From positions 1 through 50,590 of the IMG/VR virus record IMGVR_UViG_3300028920_000095: 50,590 nt of DNA; one strand, written 5' to 3'. The stretch comes from a virus. The number at the start of each line of letters is the position of its first letter. Positions within the stretch are counted from its first letter, which is position 1. Of this stretch, positions 1 through 6,645 are shown piece by piece. Made by a program: the position numbers and the translations under genes. The notes below the pieces were generated by a model, which ran no database searches, had not been told where the DNA came from, and saw only the letters and a list, made by a program, of their open reading frames with translations.

Positions 1-213
1 CGAGACGACCAACTCGAGTGGATACTCATTATGCTCGAGTGCCCACACATCACAGTGGAACCGTTTCTTACAAGTTTTGCAAATTGATTGTGTACTTTGT
101 TTGTTGTCGGATGCGGAAGTAGTGCCTTCCTTTATTTTGTTGCGTAGCTTCATATTATCAGCTATCGAAAGTATCAGCAACGCTATTAATACTGCACATA
201 CTGTTGACCACAT
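1..213 (-). CDS. Partial small membrane-anchored Cys-motif protein (runs off left edge)
   Basis: The minus strand is open from an ATG at 213-211 through the window edge (71 codons, no stop). A GAGG sits 6 bases before the ATG. The protein begins with a hydrophobic segment (about residues 2-18, rich in V, L, I and A) that could be a membrane anchor or uncleaved signal. A polar stretch follows, then CKTCKKRFHC, a CxxC-x5-C pattern that could bind zinc or be redox active. A TATAAT-like sequence lies upstream on the same strand near 265-270. It is probably the last visible gene of the leftward operon. I do not recognise the family and the C-terminus is missing. Confidence 0.5.
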   Translation of the reverse strand, partial: MWSTVCAVLIALLILSIADNMKLRNKIKEGTTSASDNKQSTQSICKTCKKRFHCDVWALEHNEYPLELVVS

Positions 214-284
214 AAGCAACCTCAATATTGTTAAAAGTACGACTGGAGTTTACGACAACCCCCTATTATACGAAATTCCCTTAT

Positions 285-497
285 TTAACTTATTGATTTA
301 TAAAATTTATCAAATTTATGAGTTATTTTATTTAAAGGATAACCATCTTTAATTAATCCTCTTATAATACAATATCTAATATATTTAGACCTTGTAATTT
401 TTAATTTTGCTCCTTCTGCTAAACAAGCACTTGCTAATAATGGCTCCAGATAAATTTTATAATCTTGCCTGAATTTATCTGACCATTCACAAATCAT
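285..497 (-). CDS. Small protein, possible ribbon-helix-helix DNA-binding protein
   Basis: A 70-aa protein whose ATG overlaps the stop of the upstream gene as ATGA, so translation is probably coupled; no strong SD precedes it. The middle reads like a ribbon-helix-helix second helix: TRSKYIRYCIIRGLIKDGYP (about residues 35-54) resembles the SRSxYIRxAI pattern of MetJ/Arc-type repressors. If so, it could be a small transcription regulator of the phage. This rests only on the residue pattern; the N-terminal strand is not typical. The charged, non-repetitive composition supports a real gene. Confidence 0.5.
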   Translation of the reverse strand: MICEWSDKFRQDYKIYLEPLLASACLAEGAKLKITRSKYIRYCIIRGLIKDGYPLNKITHKFDKFYKSIS

Positions 498-679
498 ATA
501 TTTACTTTTTCAATAGTATTTTGAAACATATATGGACTCTGAGATTTAAAATTTTCTAAATAAGGCTTTAAATAGGATATAACTATAAAAGCCGTAAGAA
601 ACGCTGTAATCATAGCAATTAAGACAACCTCTATTATCTTATTTACAACAAATAACATTCTTTTTTTAATATCTTTCAT
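494..679 (-). CDS. Small single-pass membrane protein
   Basis: A 61-aa protein with a basic N-terminus (MKDIKKR), one long hydrophobic helix (about residues 9-36) and a polar C-terminal tail. It has a strong SD, AAAGGAG, 8 bases before the ATG, and its stop overlaps the next gene's start (ATGA). The likely location is the inner membrane with a short tail. The function is unknown; a superinfection-exclusion or host-takeover peptide is possible but not shown. It follows a TTTATTATATTA element on the same strand (703-714) that may be its promoter. Confidence 0.6.
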   Translation of the reverse strand: MKDIKKRMLFVVNKIIEVVLIAMITAFLTAFIVISYLKPYLENFKSQSPYMFQNTIEKVNI

Positions 680-702
680 ATAGCTTTCTCCTTTCTTAAT
701 AT

Positions 703-714
703 TAATATAATAAA
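703..714 (-). promoter_or_regulatory. Candidate minus-strand promoter element
   Basis: Read on the minus strand this is TTTATTATATTA, and the identical 12-mer occurs at 3489-3500 (minus) ahead of the exonuclease gene. Both lie shortly upstream of an SD and ATG. In an AT-rich genome a 12-mer of this kind can recur by chance, so the call is weak. Confidence 0.3.
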
Positions 715-740
715 TTTTCTATTGAAATACTATATGAAAA

Positions 741-890
741 TTAGACAATTCCTTTCTTACATTTTTTACAAGTTGTAACTATTTTTTGTTTAGTTTTCTC
801 TTTGAGCCATTCTTCATAAGAAAGTGGTTCTCTATCTTGCTTTATACAATAGTTCTTATATCCTTCATATTGAGTTGAAAGTTTTGGCAT
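741..890 (-). CDS. Small Cys-pair (CxxC) protein, 49 aa
   Basis: A minus-strand ORF from the ATG at 890-888 to TAA at 743-741, beginning MPKLSTQYEGYKNYC and ending TTCKKCKKGIV. It overlaps the 3' end of the sulfotransferase-like gene by 26 bases, and GGGATGAG precedes the ATG at suitable spacing. The YEEWLKEK stretch and the terminal CKKC pair look like a small phage protein with half a zinc ribbon, possibly completed by dimerisation. I do not recognise a function. Coding composition and operon position make it credible despite its length. Confidence 0.6.
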   Translation of the reverse strand: MPKLSTQYEGYKNYCIKQDREPLSYEEWLKEKTKQKIVTTCKKCKKGIV

Positions 891-1623
891 AATACTCATC
901 CCTTACTTCTGGAAATAAGTCTTGATATTTCATAGGTATCTTTTTAATACAATCTCTAAAGAATTCAGATTTTGAATAATATTTCCATCTATTAAGTACG
1001 CTCATATCTTGAGCTTTATCTGTATATTTTAATTTATCAAAACTTGAACCACCACCACGAGTAGATAAAATATTCAGGCCATTATTTTCAGCACCAGTAT
1101 TCAAATTTAAAACTTGGGCTAATCTTTTCCTATACTTAATATCGGTAAACCACATATTATAATTGATAATAATTGTAGAAGGTGCATACTTATAAGTCTT
1201 TAATTTTAAAGCAAATTCACACTGTTTATTATAGTAATTTATTTTCTTGTCAAGCTCTTTGACAACACTACCACCCATCTTTAATCTTGAAGCTAACCAA
1301 TTCCATGGATCACGCAATACCAATATGAAATATTTTTCTAAATATCGTTCCACATTATGAAAGTTTATTACATCATGTTTATCAAGCCAATCCATATTAA
1401 AATCTTCAATATTGAATATAGCATTACGGATATTTTTTATATCACCTACAGCAATTTCTTGAGCTTGTGGAGATTGATAATTAGAAGGTGTTAAAACTTT
1501 ATTTGACCATCCTTTACTACAATCATTAAATAGAATAGTGCCATATGGTATGTTAGCACTTATCCACATAACAGGCCCATGATGACCTGATCTTTTCATA
1601 CCTGCCACAATATATGCTTTCAT
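865..1623 (-). CDS. Sulfotransferase-like protein
   Basis: A 252-aa protein. I place the start at the ATG at 1623 (AAAGG 7 bases upstream) rather than an in-frame TTG two codons earlier. The ATG overlaps the methyltransferase stop as ATGA. The N-terminus MKAYIVAGMKRSGHH matches the P-loop-like 5'-phosphosulfate-binding loop of PAPS-dependent sulfotransferases (about residues 8-15). RDPWNWLASR (about 104-113) matches their 3'-phosphate-binding RDP..xxSR motif. Such enzymes move sulfate from PAPS to sugars or other acceptors. The acceptor is unknown; coupling to a methyltransferase suggests a shared small-molecule or glycan target. A kinase-like P-loop protein is the alternative. Confidence 0.7.
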   Translation of the reverse strand: MKAYIVAGMKRSGHHGPVMWISANIPYGTILFNDCSKGWSNKVLTPSNYQSPQAQEIAVGDIKNIRNAIFNIEDFNMDWLDKHDVINFHNVERYLEKYFILVLRDPWNWLASRLKMGGSVVKELDKKINYYNKQCEFALKLKTYKYAPSTIIINYNMWFTDIKYRKRLAQVLNLNTGAENNGLNILSTRGGGSSFDKLKYTDKAQDMSVLNRWKYYSKSEFFRDCIKKIPMKYQDLFPEVRDEYYAKTFNSI

Positions 1624-2225
1624 ACCCAAACCTTTATCAAAGAATGTTGTTCACCTTTATTAAGATGAGTATTAACTTGAAGTTTTCCAATATTAAAACC
1701 AACTTTTTTAATAAAATCAATATAATCAGAAGGTTTACGTCCAATAACATGAGATTTCTTAAATCCGTGACTATTTTCATATAAAGCAAATATAAAATTT
1801 GTTTTCTTTTGATAATAAACTGAATCTAATATTTTTAAAACTAATTCATCATCACAATGTTGAAGAACTGTGGCAGTAAAGAATTGTTGTATCCATTGGA
1901 TGCCACCTATATCATCAGAAATATACGGATTATTAGAGCATATATATGTTTTATTCGGATTGCGTTTCATAGCATAGCGGATTAATTGTTCAGTCATATC
2001 AATACCTAAATATGTTCCAGTAAAAGAAGGAGAGTGTCTTCCTATTCCGCAACCATAATCAACAGTACTAAGGGAACCATCAACAATATTAAATATAAAC
2101 TCCGACACTTCTTTATAAAAACCGTCTTGCTGTTCAAGACTTTTATCACCATAGCCAACAGTTCTTTCTCCCAATTTATTAGATCGTTCTTCCCAATACT
2201 CTTGAGTTTCATCTTCAGTCAGCAT
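1620..2225 (-). CDS. SAM-dependent methyltransferase (class I)
   Basis: A 201-aa protein with class I motif I VDYGCGIGRHS (about residues 55-65), followed by the acidic motif-II strand YLGIDMTEQ (about 72-80), as in Rossmann-fold methyltransferases. The N-terminal EYWEERSNKLG segment resembles methyltransferases acting on small molecules or sugars. No DNA-methylase motif (DPPY/NPPF) is visible, so base modification is less likely. It overlaps the zinc-ribbon gene by 11 bases and couples by ATGA to the sulfotransferase-like gene, suggesting the two act together. The substrate cannot be read from sequence. Confidence 0.75.
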   Translation of the reverse strand: MLTEDETQEYWEERSNKLGERTVGYGDKSLEQQDGFYKEVSEFIFNIVDGSLSTVDYGCGIGRHSPSFTGTYLGIDMTEQLIRYAMKRNPNKTYICSNNPYISDDIGGIQWIQQFFTATVLQHCDDELVLKILDSVYYQKKTNFIFALYENSHGFKKSHVIGRKPSDYIDFIKKVGFNIGKLQVNTHLNKGEQHSLIKVWV

Positions 2226-2541
2226 TAGTTTCTCTCTTTCTTTTGTAAAATTCTACAACATTCTTTTTATTTCTCTCAACACATTCAGAACATACTTTTT
2301 GATTATCTTCCAAATAGTATTTCCCACATTTAGGGCAGATTCCTTTTTCTACAAGCCACATTTTTCTATGGGTAGATGTAAGCTGAGAATTACTGACATC
2401 TTTAAATACTCCTTTTTTGTCAAGTTTGCGAAATTTTTTCCATCTGATTAAAGGTCTACTTTCAGATTTTTTACAAAGTTTCTTAAATAGTTCAACATGT
2501 TTTTCATTTTCCCAAAATAAGTTACGGATTCCGCTTGGCAT
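2215..2541 (-). CDS. Zinc-ribbon protein of unknown function
   Basis: A 108-aa basic protein. GGAG stands 8 bases before the ATG, which overlaps the exonuclease stop as TAATG. The C-terminal part has CPKCGKYYLE then VCSEC (Cys at about 69, 72, 84, 87), a CxxC-x11-CxxC zinc ribbon, followed by a lysine/arginine-rich tail. This layout is common in small phage nucleic-acid-binding proteins and at the edges of HNH-type proteins, but no HNH catalytic His/Asn set is visible. It is co-transcribed with the exonuclease. DNA or RNA binding is an inference. Confidence 0.6.
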   Translation of the reverse strand: MPSGIRNLFWENEKHVELFKKLCKKSESRPLIRWKKFRKLDKKGVFKDVSNSQLTSTHRKMWLVEKGICPKCGKYYLEDNQKVCSECVERNKKNVVEFYKRKRETNAD

Positions 2542-3464
2542 TAGAACAACTCCATTAATTTAAGGTTTAAAAGTGATGGTGTTTCAAAAATCATACATAG
2601 ATTTTTCCATTCATCTGTATTTGGCTCAGTAATCTTTTGAATTTCATAATCTATGTTCCATTTTAATCGAACTACTTTTTGATTTAATACCATCAATCTT
2701 ATATTGTGTGGTAAAAATAATTTAGACAAAAAAGGGTTATTTTTACCAAACATTTCATACAATTTAATGAAATAATCTTCTAAAGTTCCGTCACAATTAT
2801 CAAAAGCCTTTATAGATTTCTTAAATTGGTAACCTTTAACACCTTTAACATTATCACCACTATCTCCACGAATAATTTTATGTAAATAGATTTTTCTAAA
2901 ATCTGGTGTTTCAAATCGTTTTAAACACGCTTCTTGAGTAGGAGTATTACCATCACTATCAAAAATAACTCTGATATTTCTATGGTGTAAAGGCCATAAA
3001 TCTCTATCAGAAGAATATATAAAAATATCTTCTGTTGGATGTTTCATAACATAAGAAGCTATTACATCATCAGCTTCTTCACCATCAAGAAAAAACTTAG
3101 TATGTGGAATACAGTTGATATATTTTTGACATAGTTCTATTGGATTATAATCCAAATCTTTTTTATCACGGTTGCCTTTATATTTAATATACCCATCATA
3201 ATCTTTAAAAGCATCTTGATATTTTTTATAGAGTTGATGTTTTCTTTTCGGGTATCTATCTTCACATATTACTAACTTGGGTGTTCCATTATTGGAAGCA
3301 ATTTTCATAGCATGTCTTAATACTTTCATTAGACCCAATACTGAGCCAGTATGGATACCATCAGAGTTGGGTTGCATTTTCCTCTCGGTAGCGAAGTGAT
3401 TTCTCCATACTTGATTATTGAAATCTAATAGTACAGTAGTCCTTCTATCCATGCTTGTTTTCAT
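2541..3464 (-). CDS. 5'-3' exonuclease / flap endonuclease (FEN family)
   Basis: A 307-aa protein. The start is set at the ATG at 3464 because AAAGG lies 6 bases upstream; the longer in-frame reading to 3551 has no such signal. It shows the metal-binding and helical motifs of T5/T4-type FEN nucleases in order: LLDFNN with D14, GEEADD (about 128-133), YSSDRDLWPL (about 150-159), and a helix-three-turn-helix IRGDSGDNVKGVKG (about 198-211). Members remove RNA primers and 5' flaps during replication. Here it heads the leftward operon, well apart from the helicase/primase cluster at the right. Confidence 0.9.
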   Translation of the reverse strand: MKTSMDRRTTVLLDFNNQVWRNHFATERKMQPNSDGIHTGSVLGLMKVLRHAMKIASNNGTPKLVICEDRYPKRKHQLYKKYQDAFKDYDGYIKYKGNRDKKDLDYNPIELCQKYINCIPHTKFFLDGEEADDVIASYVMKHPTEDIFIYSSDRDLWPLHHRNIRVIFDSDGNTPTQEACLKRFETPDFRKIYLHKIIRGDSGDNVKGVKGYQFKKSIKAFDNCDGTLEDYFIKLYEMFGKNNPFLSKLFLPHNIRLMVLNQKVVRLKWNIDYEIQKITEPNTDEWKNLCMIFETPSLLNLKLMELF

Positions 3465-3488
3465 ATATAACCTTTCTCGGCTTAGAGA

Positions 3489-3500
3489 TAATATAATAAA
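3489..3500 (-). promoter_or_regulatory. Candidate minus-strand promoter element for the exonuclease operon
   Basis: The minus-strand 12-mer TTTATTATATTA is identical to the one at 703-714 and lies about 25 bases upstream of the exonuclease ATG at 3464. It falls in the divergent gap between leftward and rightward genes, where promoters for both arms are expected. No clear -35 hexamer is seen, and AT-rich chance matches are possible. Confidence 0.35.
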
Positions 3501-3618
3501 AACTTTACCTGATACTAAATACTTTTTTCGACATTTTAAAGAAAGTATCATATATTTATTACTTCATAACTGTTTTTTAGTTATATTAGCTTTATAGGTT
3601 TTTATCCAGAGAATGCTC

Positions 3619-3813
3619 ATGAAATGTCCATTATGCAAAAGTATTAAAATTATTCCTCATCTTCAGGAACCAATCATATATGGTAGTAGAAATAATGTGC
3701 AGTATTATTCTTGTGAAGATTGCGGAATTTTATTTGTACCTACTTTATCAAACAAAGTAACAGAACATAATAAATGTAATAATTCTAATAGTTTGAATGA
3801 ATTTGATGTATAG
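3619..3813 (+). CDS. Small zinc-ribbon protein
   Basis: A 64-aa protein, first rightward gene after the divergent region. Two ATGs (3613, 3619) are in frame; 3619 is preferred because AGAGA is spaced about 6 bases before it. The sequence has CPLC near the N-terminus and CEDCG about 30 residues later, a four-Cys zinc ribbon. The tail is Asn/Ser rich. It ends TAG TGA, a double stop. The function is unknown; a nucleic-acid-binding or regulatory role is inferred only from the zinc ribbon. Confidence 0.6.
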   Translation: MKCPLCKSIKIIPHLQEPIIYGSRNNVQYYSCEDCGILFVPTLSNKVTEHNKCNNSNSLNEFDV

Positions 3814-3947
3814 TGAGGGAAAATTTAAAACTTAAAAATCAAAGTAAACACAATAATTTACTGTGAAATGTGTTAAGTAAACCTCCTATATACGATAGTA
3901 TAAATAATAATATTATCTGGTAAAAGGTAAATAAACTGTTCTTTTCT

Positions 3948-3990
3948 TATAAGGAAGATATATTAGCTACGCTAATATATATTTCTTATA
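3948..3990 (+). ncRNA. Long imperfect hairpin (hairpin 1)
   Basis: Bases 3948-3967 pair with 3971-3990: nine pairs including one G-U, one G/A mismatch at 3957/3981, then ten perfect pairs closed by a three-base loop TAC. This is a 19-pair stem, far longer than expected by chance even in AT-rich DNA. It lies just 5' of the GGGAGAG SD at 3991-3997. In RNA it could be an RNase III site, a 5' stabilising stem, or part of a structured RNA; in DNA it could be a protein-binding inverted repeat. Confidence 0.6.
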
Positions 3991-4004
3991 GGGAGAGTTA
4001 CAGT

Positions 4005-4097
4005 ATGAAAGTTTCAAATAAGAAACTTTGCTGCACCTTACGGTGCAGCGGTTGTGTGAATTCACACAACCGTTCTATGATTTTAAGATTAGGGTAA
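4005..4097 (+). CDS. Possible 30-aa Cys-rich leader peptide embedded in hairpins
   Basis: ATG at 4005 follows GGGAGAG with 7-base spacing and opens 30 codons ending TAA: MKVSNKKLCCTLRCSGCVNS and ten more residues. It has four cysteines. The three perfect hairpins at 4008-4072 lie entirely within it, so the sequence is constrained by structure and the ORF may be incidental. If translated, ribosome passage would melt the hairpins, as in leader-peptide control of downstream genes. There is no homology I recognise. Confidence 0.3.
   Translation: MKVSNKKLCCTLRCSGCVNSHNRSMILRLG
4008..4072 (+). ncRNA. Three directly abutting perfect hairpins (hairpins 2-4)
   Basis: Hairpin 2: AAAGTTTC / GAAACTTT (4008-4015, 4022-4029) with loop AAATAA. 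Hairpin 3: GCTGCACC / GGTGCAGC (4030-4037, 4042-4049) with loop TTAC. Hairpin 4: a perfect 22-base palindrome at 4050-4071, reaching 24 bases with C4049/G4072, centred on GAATTC. No base separates the stems, so they could stack coaxially. Hairpins 3 and 4 are GC-rich compared with the surroundings. Candidates are a structured phage RNA, a packaging site, a terminator cluster or an operator for a dimeric protein. Confidence 0.6.
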
Positions 4098-4122
4098 TTA
4101 TAACAAAATTAGGAAATGGAAT

Positions 4123-4416
4123 ATGATACCAAAATACTTAGTACCAAAAGAACCAGTTAAACCTAATTCTGAATTCATCAAAATTAGTATGTCTTCTGGT
4201 AAAGTAGAGTGTTGTAATTGTTTAGACAAATATCATATTGAGTCAGGATTTATAATTTTAAGACCAGATTCTAATAAATTTGAACCTATGTGTGGTAAGT
4301 GTGCTCAAATAAGAATGTTTGGAAAAGTTATCTACTTTGAAGATTATCCTACATTCATAAAGAGATTGAAAACAAACCAATTTAAAGAATGGAAAGTAAC
4401 ATATGAGGAAAATTAA
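4123..4416 (+). CDS. Small Cys-motif protein before the terminase
   Basis: A 97-aa protein with AGGA 8 bases before its ATG. CCNCLDKYHIESGF (about residues 30-43) and CGKCAQIRMF (about 57-66) provide CxxC pairs for a zinc ribbon. The next gene overlaps its end by 14 bases, so it belongs to the terminase operon. Small zinc proteins in this position are common in phages. It might assist packaging or DNA recognition, but no family is recognised. Confidence 0.6.
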   Translation: MIPKYLVPKEPVKPNSEFIKISMSSGKVECCNCLDKYHIESGFIILRPDSNKFEPMCGKCAQIRMFGKVIYFEDYPTFIKRLKTNQFKEWKVTYEEN

Positions 4417-4726
4417 AGAAGTCCTTGATGAAGAAATTCATAATGGTTCTATTAATTGGGAAAAATTAGAATTAAAGATTCACACAGCTTTACCTATCCT
4501 TGAAGAAAAGTACACAGCTTCTACAGTAGAAGGCAAACAAGTTGATGCTAAATGGAAAGATGCTTTAGATTTTTCTTGCACAAATCCTAAAACCAAAGTT
4601 AAACATTGCTATAGACTTTTTCAACCACGTTTCTTAAATGGATACCTTTATTGTTCTGGTATACAAATTGGTATTTATGATGATTCTGGTAAACCAATAT
4701 TAATTGAACAGCCACAGAGGTTCTAA
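4403..4726 (+). CDS. Hypothetical protein directly upstream of large terminase
   Basis: A 107-aa protein overlapping the previous gene by 14 bases and the terminase start by one base (TAATG). A GGAAAG lies upstream at about 8-base spacing. The N-terminal half is charged and helical, and the C-terminal half is strand-rich (CYRLFQPRFLNGYLYCSGIQ). The small terminase subunit is usually encoded here, but there is no visible helix-turn-helix and it is short, so I leave it unassigned. If the phage has a small terminase within the window, this is the best-placed candidate. Confidence 0.6.
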   Translation: MRKIKEVLDEEIHNGSINWEKLELKIHTALPILEEKYTASTVEGKQVDAKWKDALDFSCTNPKTKVKHCYRLFQPRFLNGYLYCSGIQIGIYDDSGKPILIEQPQRF

Positions 4727-6645
4727 TGTCAAGAAAGACTTTTTCAGATGTTTTAAAATCAGAAAGGTCAATTTTAGGTTCTGGCAAAAAGAATCTAAAA
4801 GAAGCATATATTGATACTCTATTTGATGAAATGGAAGATTTAGCAAAAACACGTGATGAGAAATTTAAAGAACAAAAACAAAATGAAACATTTACAGAAG
4901 AATTTCCTACAGGATTCTCTCCATTTAATGAAGAGTGGAGATATGAGCCAGTAGATTCTCGCTATTTCTTTGAAAAGATGCTTGGAGAGTCTTGTTCTGC
5001 TAAACAACAAGAAACTGTTGATGTTATTTGTGGTAGAAATCCTTTTGAATATACAGACTTAAATTGGGCAGAGTCTATCTTAATGTGGGGTAAAGGTAGT
5101 GGAAAAGATTCTACTATTGCAAAATGTTTTGATTATCAGTGTTATAAATTAGCCTGTATGACAAATCCTCAAAAGTTTTTAGGGCTTGGTGTAGGTTCCC
5201 CTATAGACCTTGTAAATGTAGCTTCTAATGCAAAACAAGCTAAAAATATATTTTTCAAATATCTTGTTGCTTTCATTAAGAAAACTCGTGATCCAGATAC
5301 AGGTATGCCTTGGTTCTCAACTAAAAACTTTTACTTTGATGTTGGAACAAGAAAATTTAAGTATATGGATTTGCGTGATAGAGATGGAGATATTAAACAA
5401 GTTAATATTGAGTTCAAAAGAGGAATAACTTGTCATTCTCTAACATCAGATAAATTTACTGGTGAAGGTCTTACTATTGTTTTAGGAGTTATGGATGAAG
5501 TTGGAGCAATGAGACCTGAAAGAGTATTTGGTGTATCTACTGGTAAGAGTGATGATAAACTTATAGGACAATATGATTCTTTAGGCTCTTCAATACGAAG
5601 AAGTTCTAAGTTTGGTAAATTAATGTGCATAAGCTATAAGTATGGGACAAACTGTCCTATGAGCATAATGTTAAAGAAAGCATCTAAAAATCCCAGAGCA
5701 TTTGTACGGAAGTATTCAACTTATGAAGTAAGAACTGATAAATCAGAAGGAGATTTGAGAGAACAGTTTAGGGATGATTATGAAAAAGACCCTGAAAAGG
5801 CTGCAATGATATATGAGTGCAAAGACCCTAAATTTGAAACTTCTAATCTTTTCAGCAATACTTTTGTTATAGATGGTGCTATAGATACTGTGCAGAGATT
5901 TTCTATAAATCCTCTGAGAAATGATACTCATACAATAAAAGATATTTCTATTGGAATTAATAATCTTGTAGAACCATGGTTTAAAGGAGATGATGAATAT
6001 TATTATGCGCTTCATATAGACTTAGCTAAAGGCCAGACTTTTAATGGTGGAGATGCCATAGGAATGGTATTAGCTCATATGCAACAAATGAGAGTACATT
6101 ATGATAAAGCATGGATAGATTATTATAAAAAGCAATATGGGATAGATTTATCTGAATATCAAGGTCAGTTAAGATATGGCATAGTAATTGATCTTGCTGC
6201 ACAAATTGTTTGCACAAGAGAAGCCAAAGAAGTACGCATAGCTGACGTTAGGAAGTTTGCTATAGATTTACAAGAGAAGCGTAGTTTTGGAATTTTAAAA
6301 GTAACTCTTGATAGATGGAATAGTGCAGAGTCTATTCAAGAATTTAACCGAAAAGGAATAGATGCTGAAGAATTTTCTGTTGATAGAAGTAAAGCACCTT
6401 ATTACACTATGAAAGATTATATGCAACAGGGAATATTTAAAATTTATAGCAATCCTATTTTCAGACGTGAAGCTAAAGAAGTTTTAGATGTAGGTAATAA
6501 AATTGATCATCCAGACATTTCTACTGAGAGATTTGAAACAGAAGGGATAGAGAATGGTAGTAAAGATGTATTAGATGGATGTGCAGCAGTTACAAATACT
6601 TTAGTGAAGGAGTTAGCAGGAGATGGAGAAGTATACTTTGGATGA
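4726..6645 (+). CDS. terL: Terminase large subunit (packaging ATPase/nuclease)
   Basis: A 639-aa protein. The N-terminal ATPase has Walker A WGKGSGKDST (about residues 121-130) and a Walker B-like strand VLGVMDEVGAM (about 251-261). The C-terminal RNase H-like nuclease begins near ALHIDLAKGQTFNGGDAIG (about 428-446), with further acidic strands YGIVIDLAAQ and DVLDGCAAV near the end. It powers DNA translocation into the prohead through the portal and cuts concatemers. The start overlaps the previous stop (TAATG). The next gene starts inside its last 23 bases. Family assignment is firm; the packaging type (cos or headful) is not evident. Confidence 0.93.
   Translation: MSRKTFSDVLKSERSILGSGKKNLKEAYIDTLFDEMEDLAKTRDEKFKEQKQNETFTEEFPTGFSPFNEEWRYEPVDSRYFFEKMLGESCSAKQQETVDVICGRNPFEYTDLNWAESILMWGKGSGKDSTIAKCFDYQCYKLACMTNPQKFLGLGVGSPIDLVNVASNAKQAKNIFFKYLVAFIKKTRDPDTGMPWFSTKNFYFDVGTRKFKYMDLRDRDGDIKQVNIEFKRGITCHSLTSDKFTGEGLTIVLGVMDEVGAMRPERVFGVSTGKSDDKLIGQYDSLGSSIRRSSKFGKLMCISYKYGTNCPMSIMLKKASKNPRAFVRKYSTYEVRTDKSEGDLREQFRDDYEKDPEKAAMIYECKDPKFETSNLFSNTFVIDGAIDTVQRFSINPLRNDTHTIKDISIGINNLVEPWFKGDDEYYYALHIDLAKGQTFNGGDAIGMVLAHMQQMRVHYDKAWIDYYKKQYGIDLSEYQGQLRYGIVIDLAAQIVCTREAKEVRIADVRKFAIDLQEKRSFGILKVTLDRWNSAESIQEFNRKGIDAEEFSVDRSKAPYYTMKDYMQQGIFKIYSNPIFRREAKEVLDVGNKIDHPDISTERFETEGIENGSKDVLDGCAAVTNTLVKELAGDGEVYFG

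Larger units (their letters stand above)
3814..4122 (+). other. 309-base non-coding region with repeats and four hairpins upstream of the terminase operon
   Basis: No convincing long gene is present. From left to right it holds: AAGTAAAC repeated directly (3842-3849, 3875-3882) with an inverted AGTAAA/TTTACT pair (3843-3862); an ACCTCCT string equal to the anti-SD core of 16S rRNA (3881-3887); an AT-rich promoter-like stretch (about 3890-3920); a 19-pair hairpin (3948-3990); an SD and 30-codon ORF (4005-4097); and three abutting perfect hairpins (4008-4072). It lies immediately before the small genes and large terminase, where cos/pac sites and late promoters are often found. The arrangement suggests a structured RNA or a packaging/control site. 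Confidence 0.6.

Noticed and set aside
77-352. 91-codon plus-strand ORF at the left edge
   Set aside because: It is antisense to two better-supported minus-strand genes (1-213 and 285-497), has no SD and has an unlikely composition.
3947-4072. CRISPR array or tRNA-like cluster
   Set aside because: The stems differ in sequence and have no regular spacers, and no cloverleaf or anticodon arm can be drawn.
3947-4072. phi29-type packaging RNA
   Set aside because: That RNA is known from a different packaging-motor lineage and no similarity to its fold is evident, so it is kept only as a broad possibility in the finding.
4403-4726. Firm call of terminase small subunit
   Set aside because: Only position supports it; there is no helix-turn-helix or family signature.
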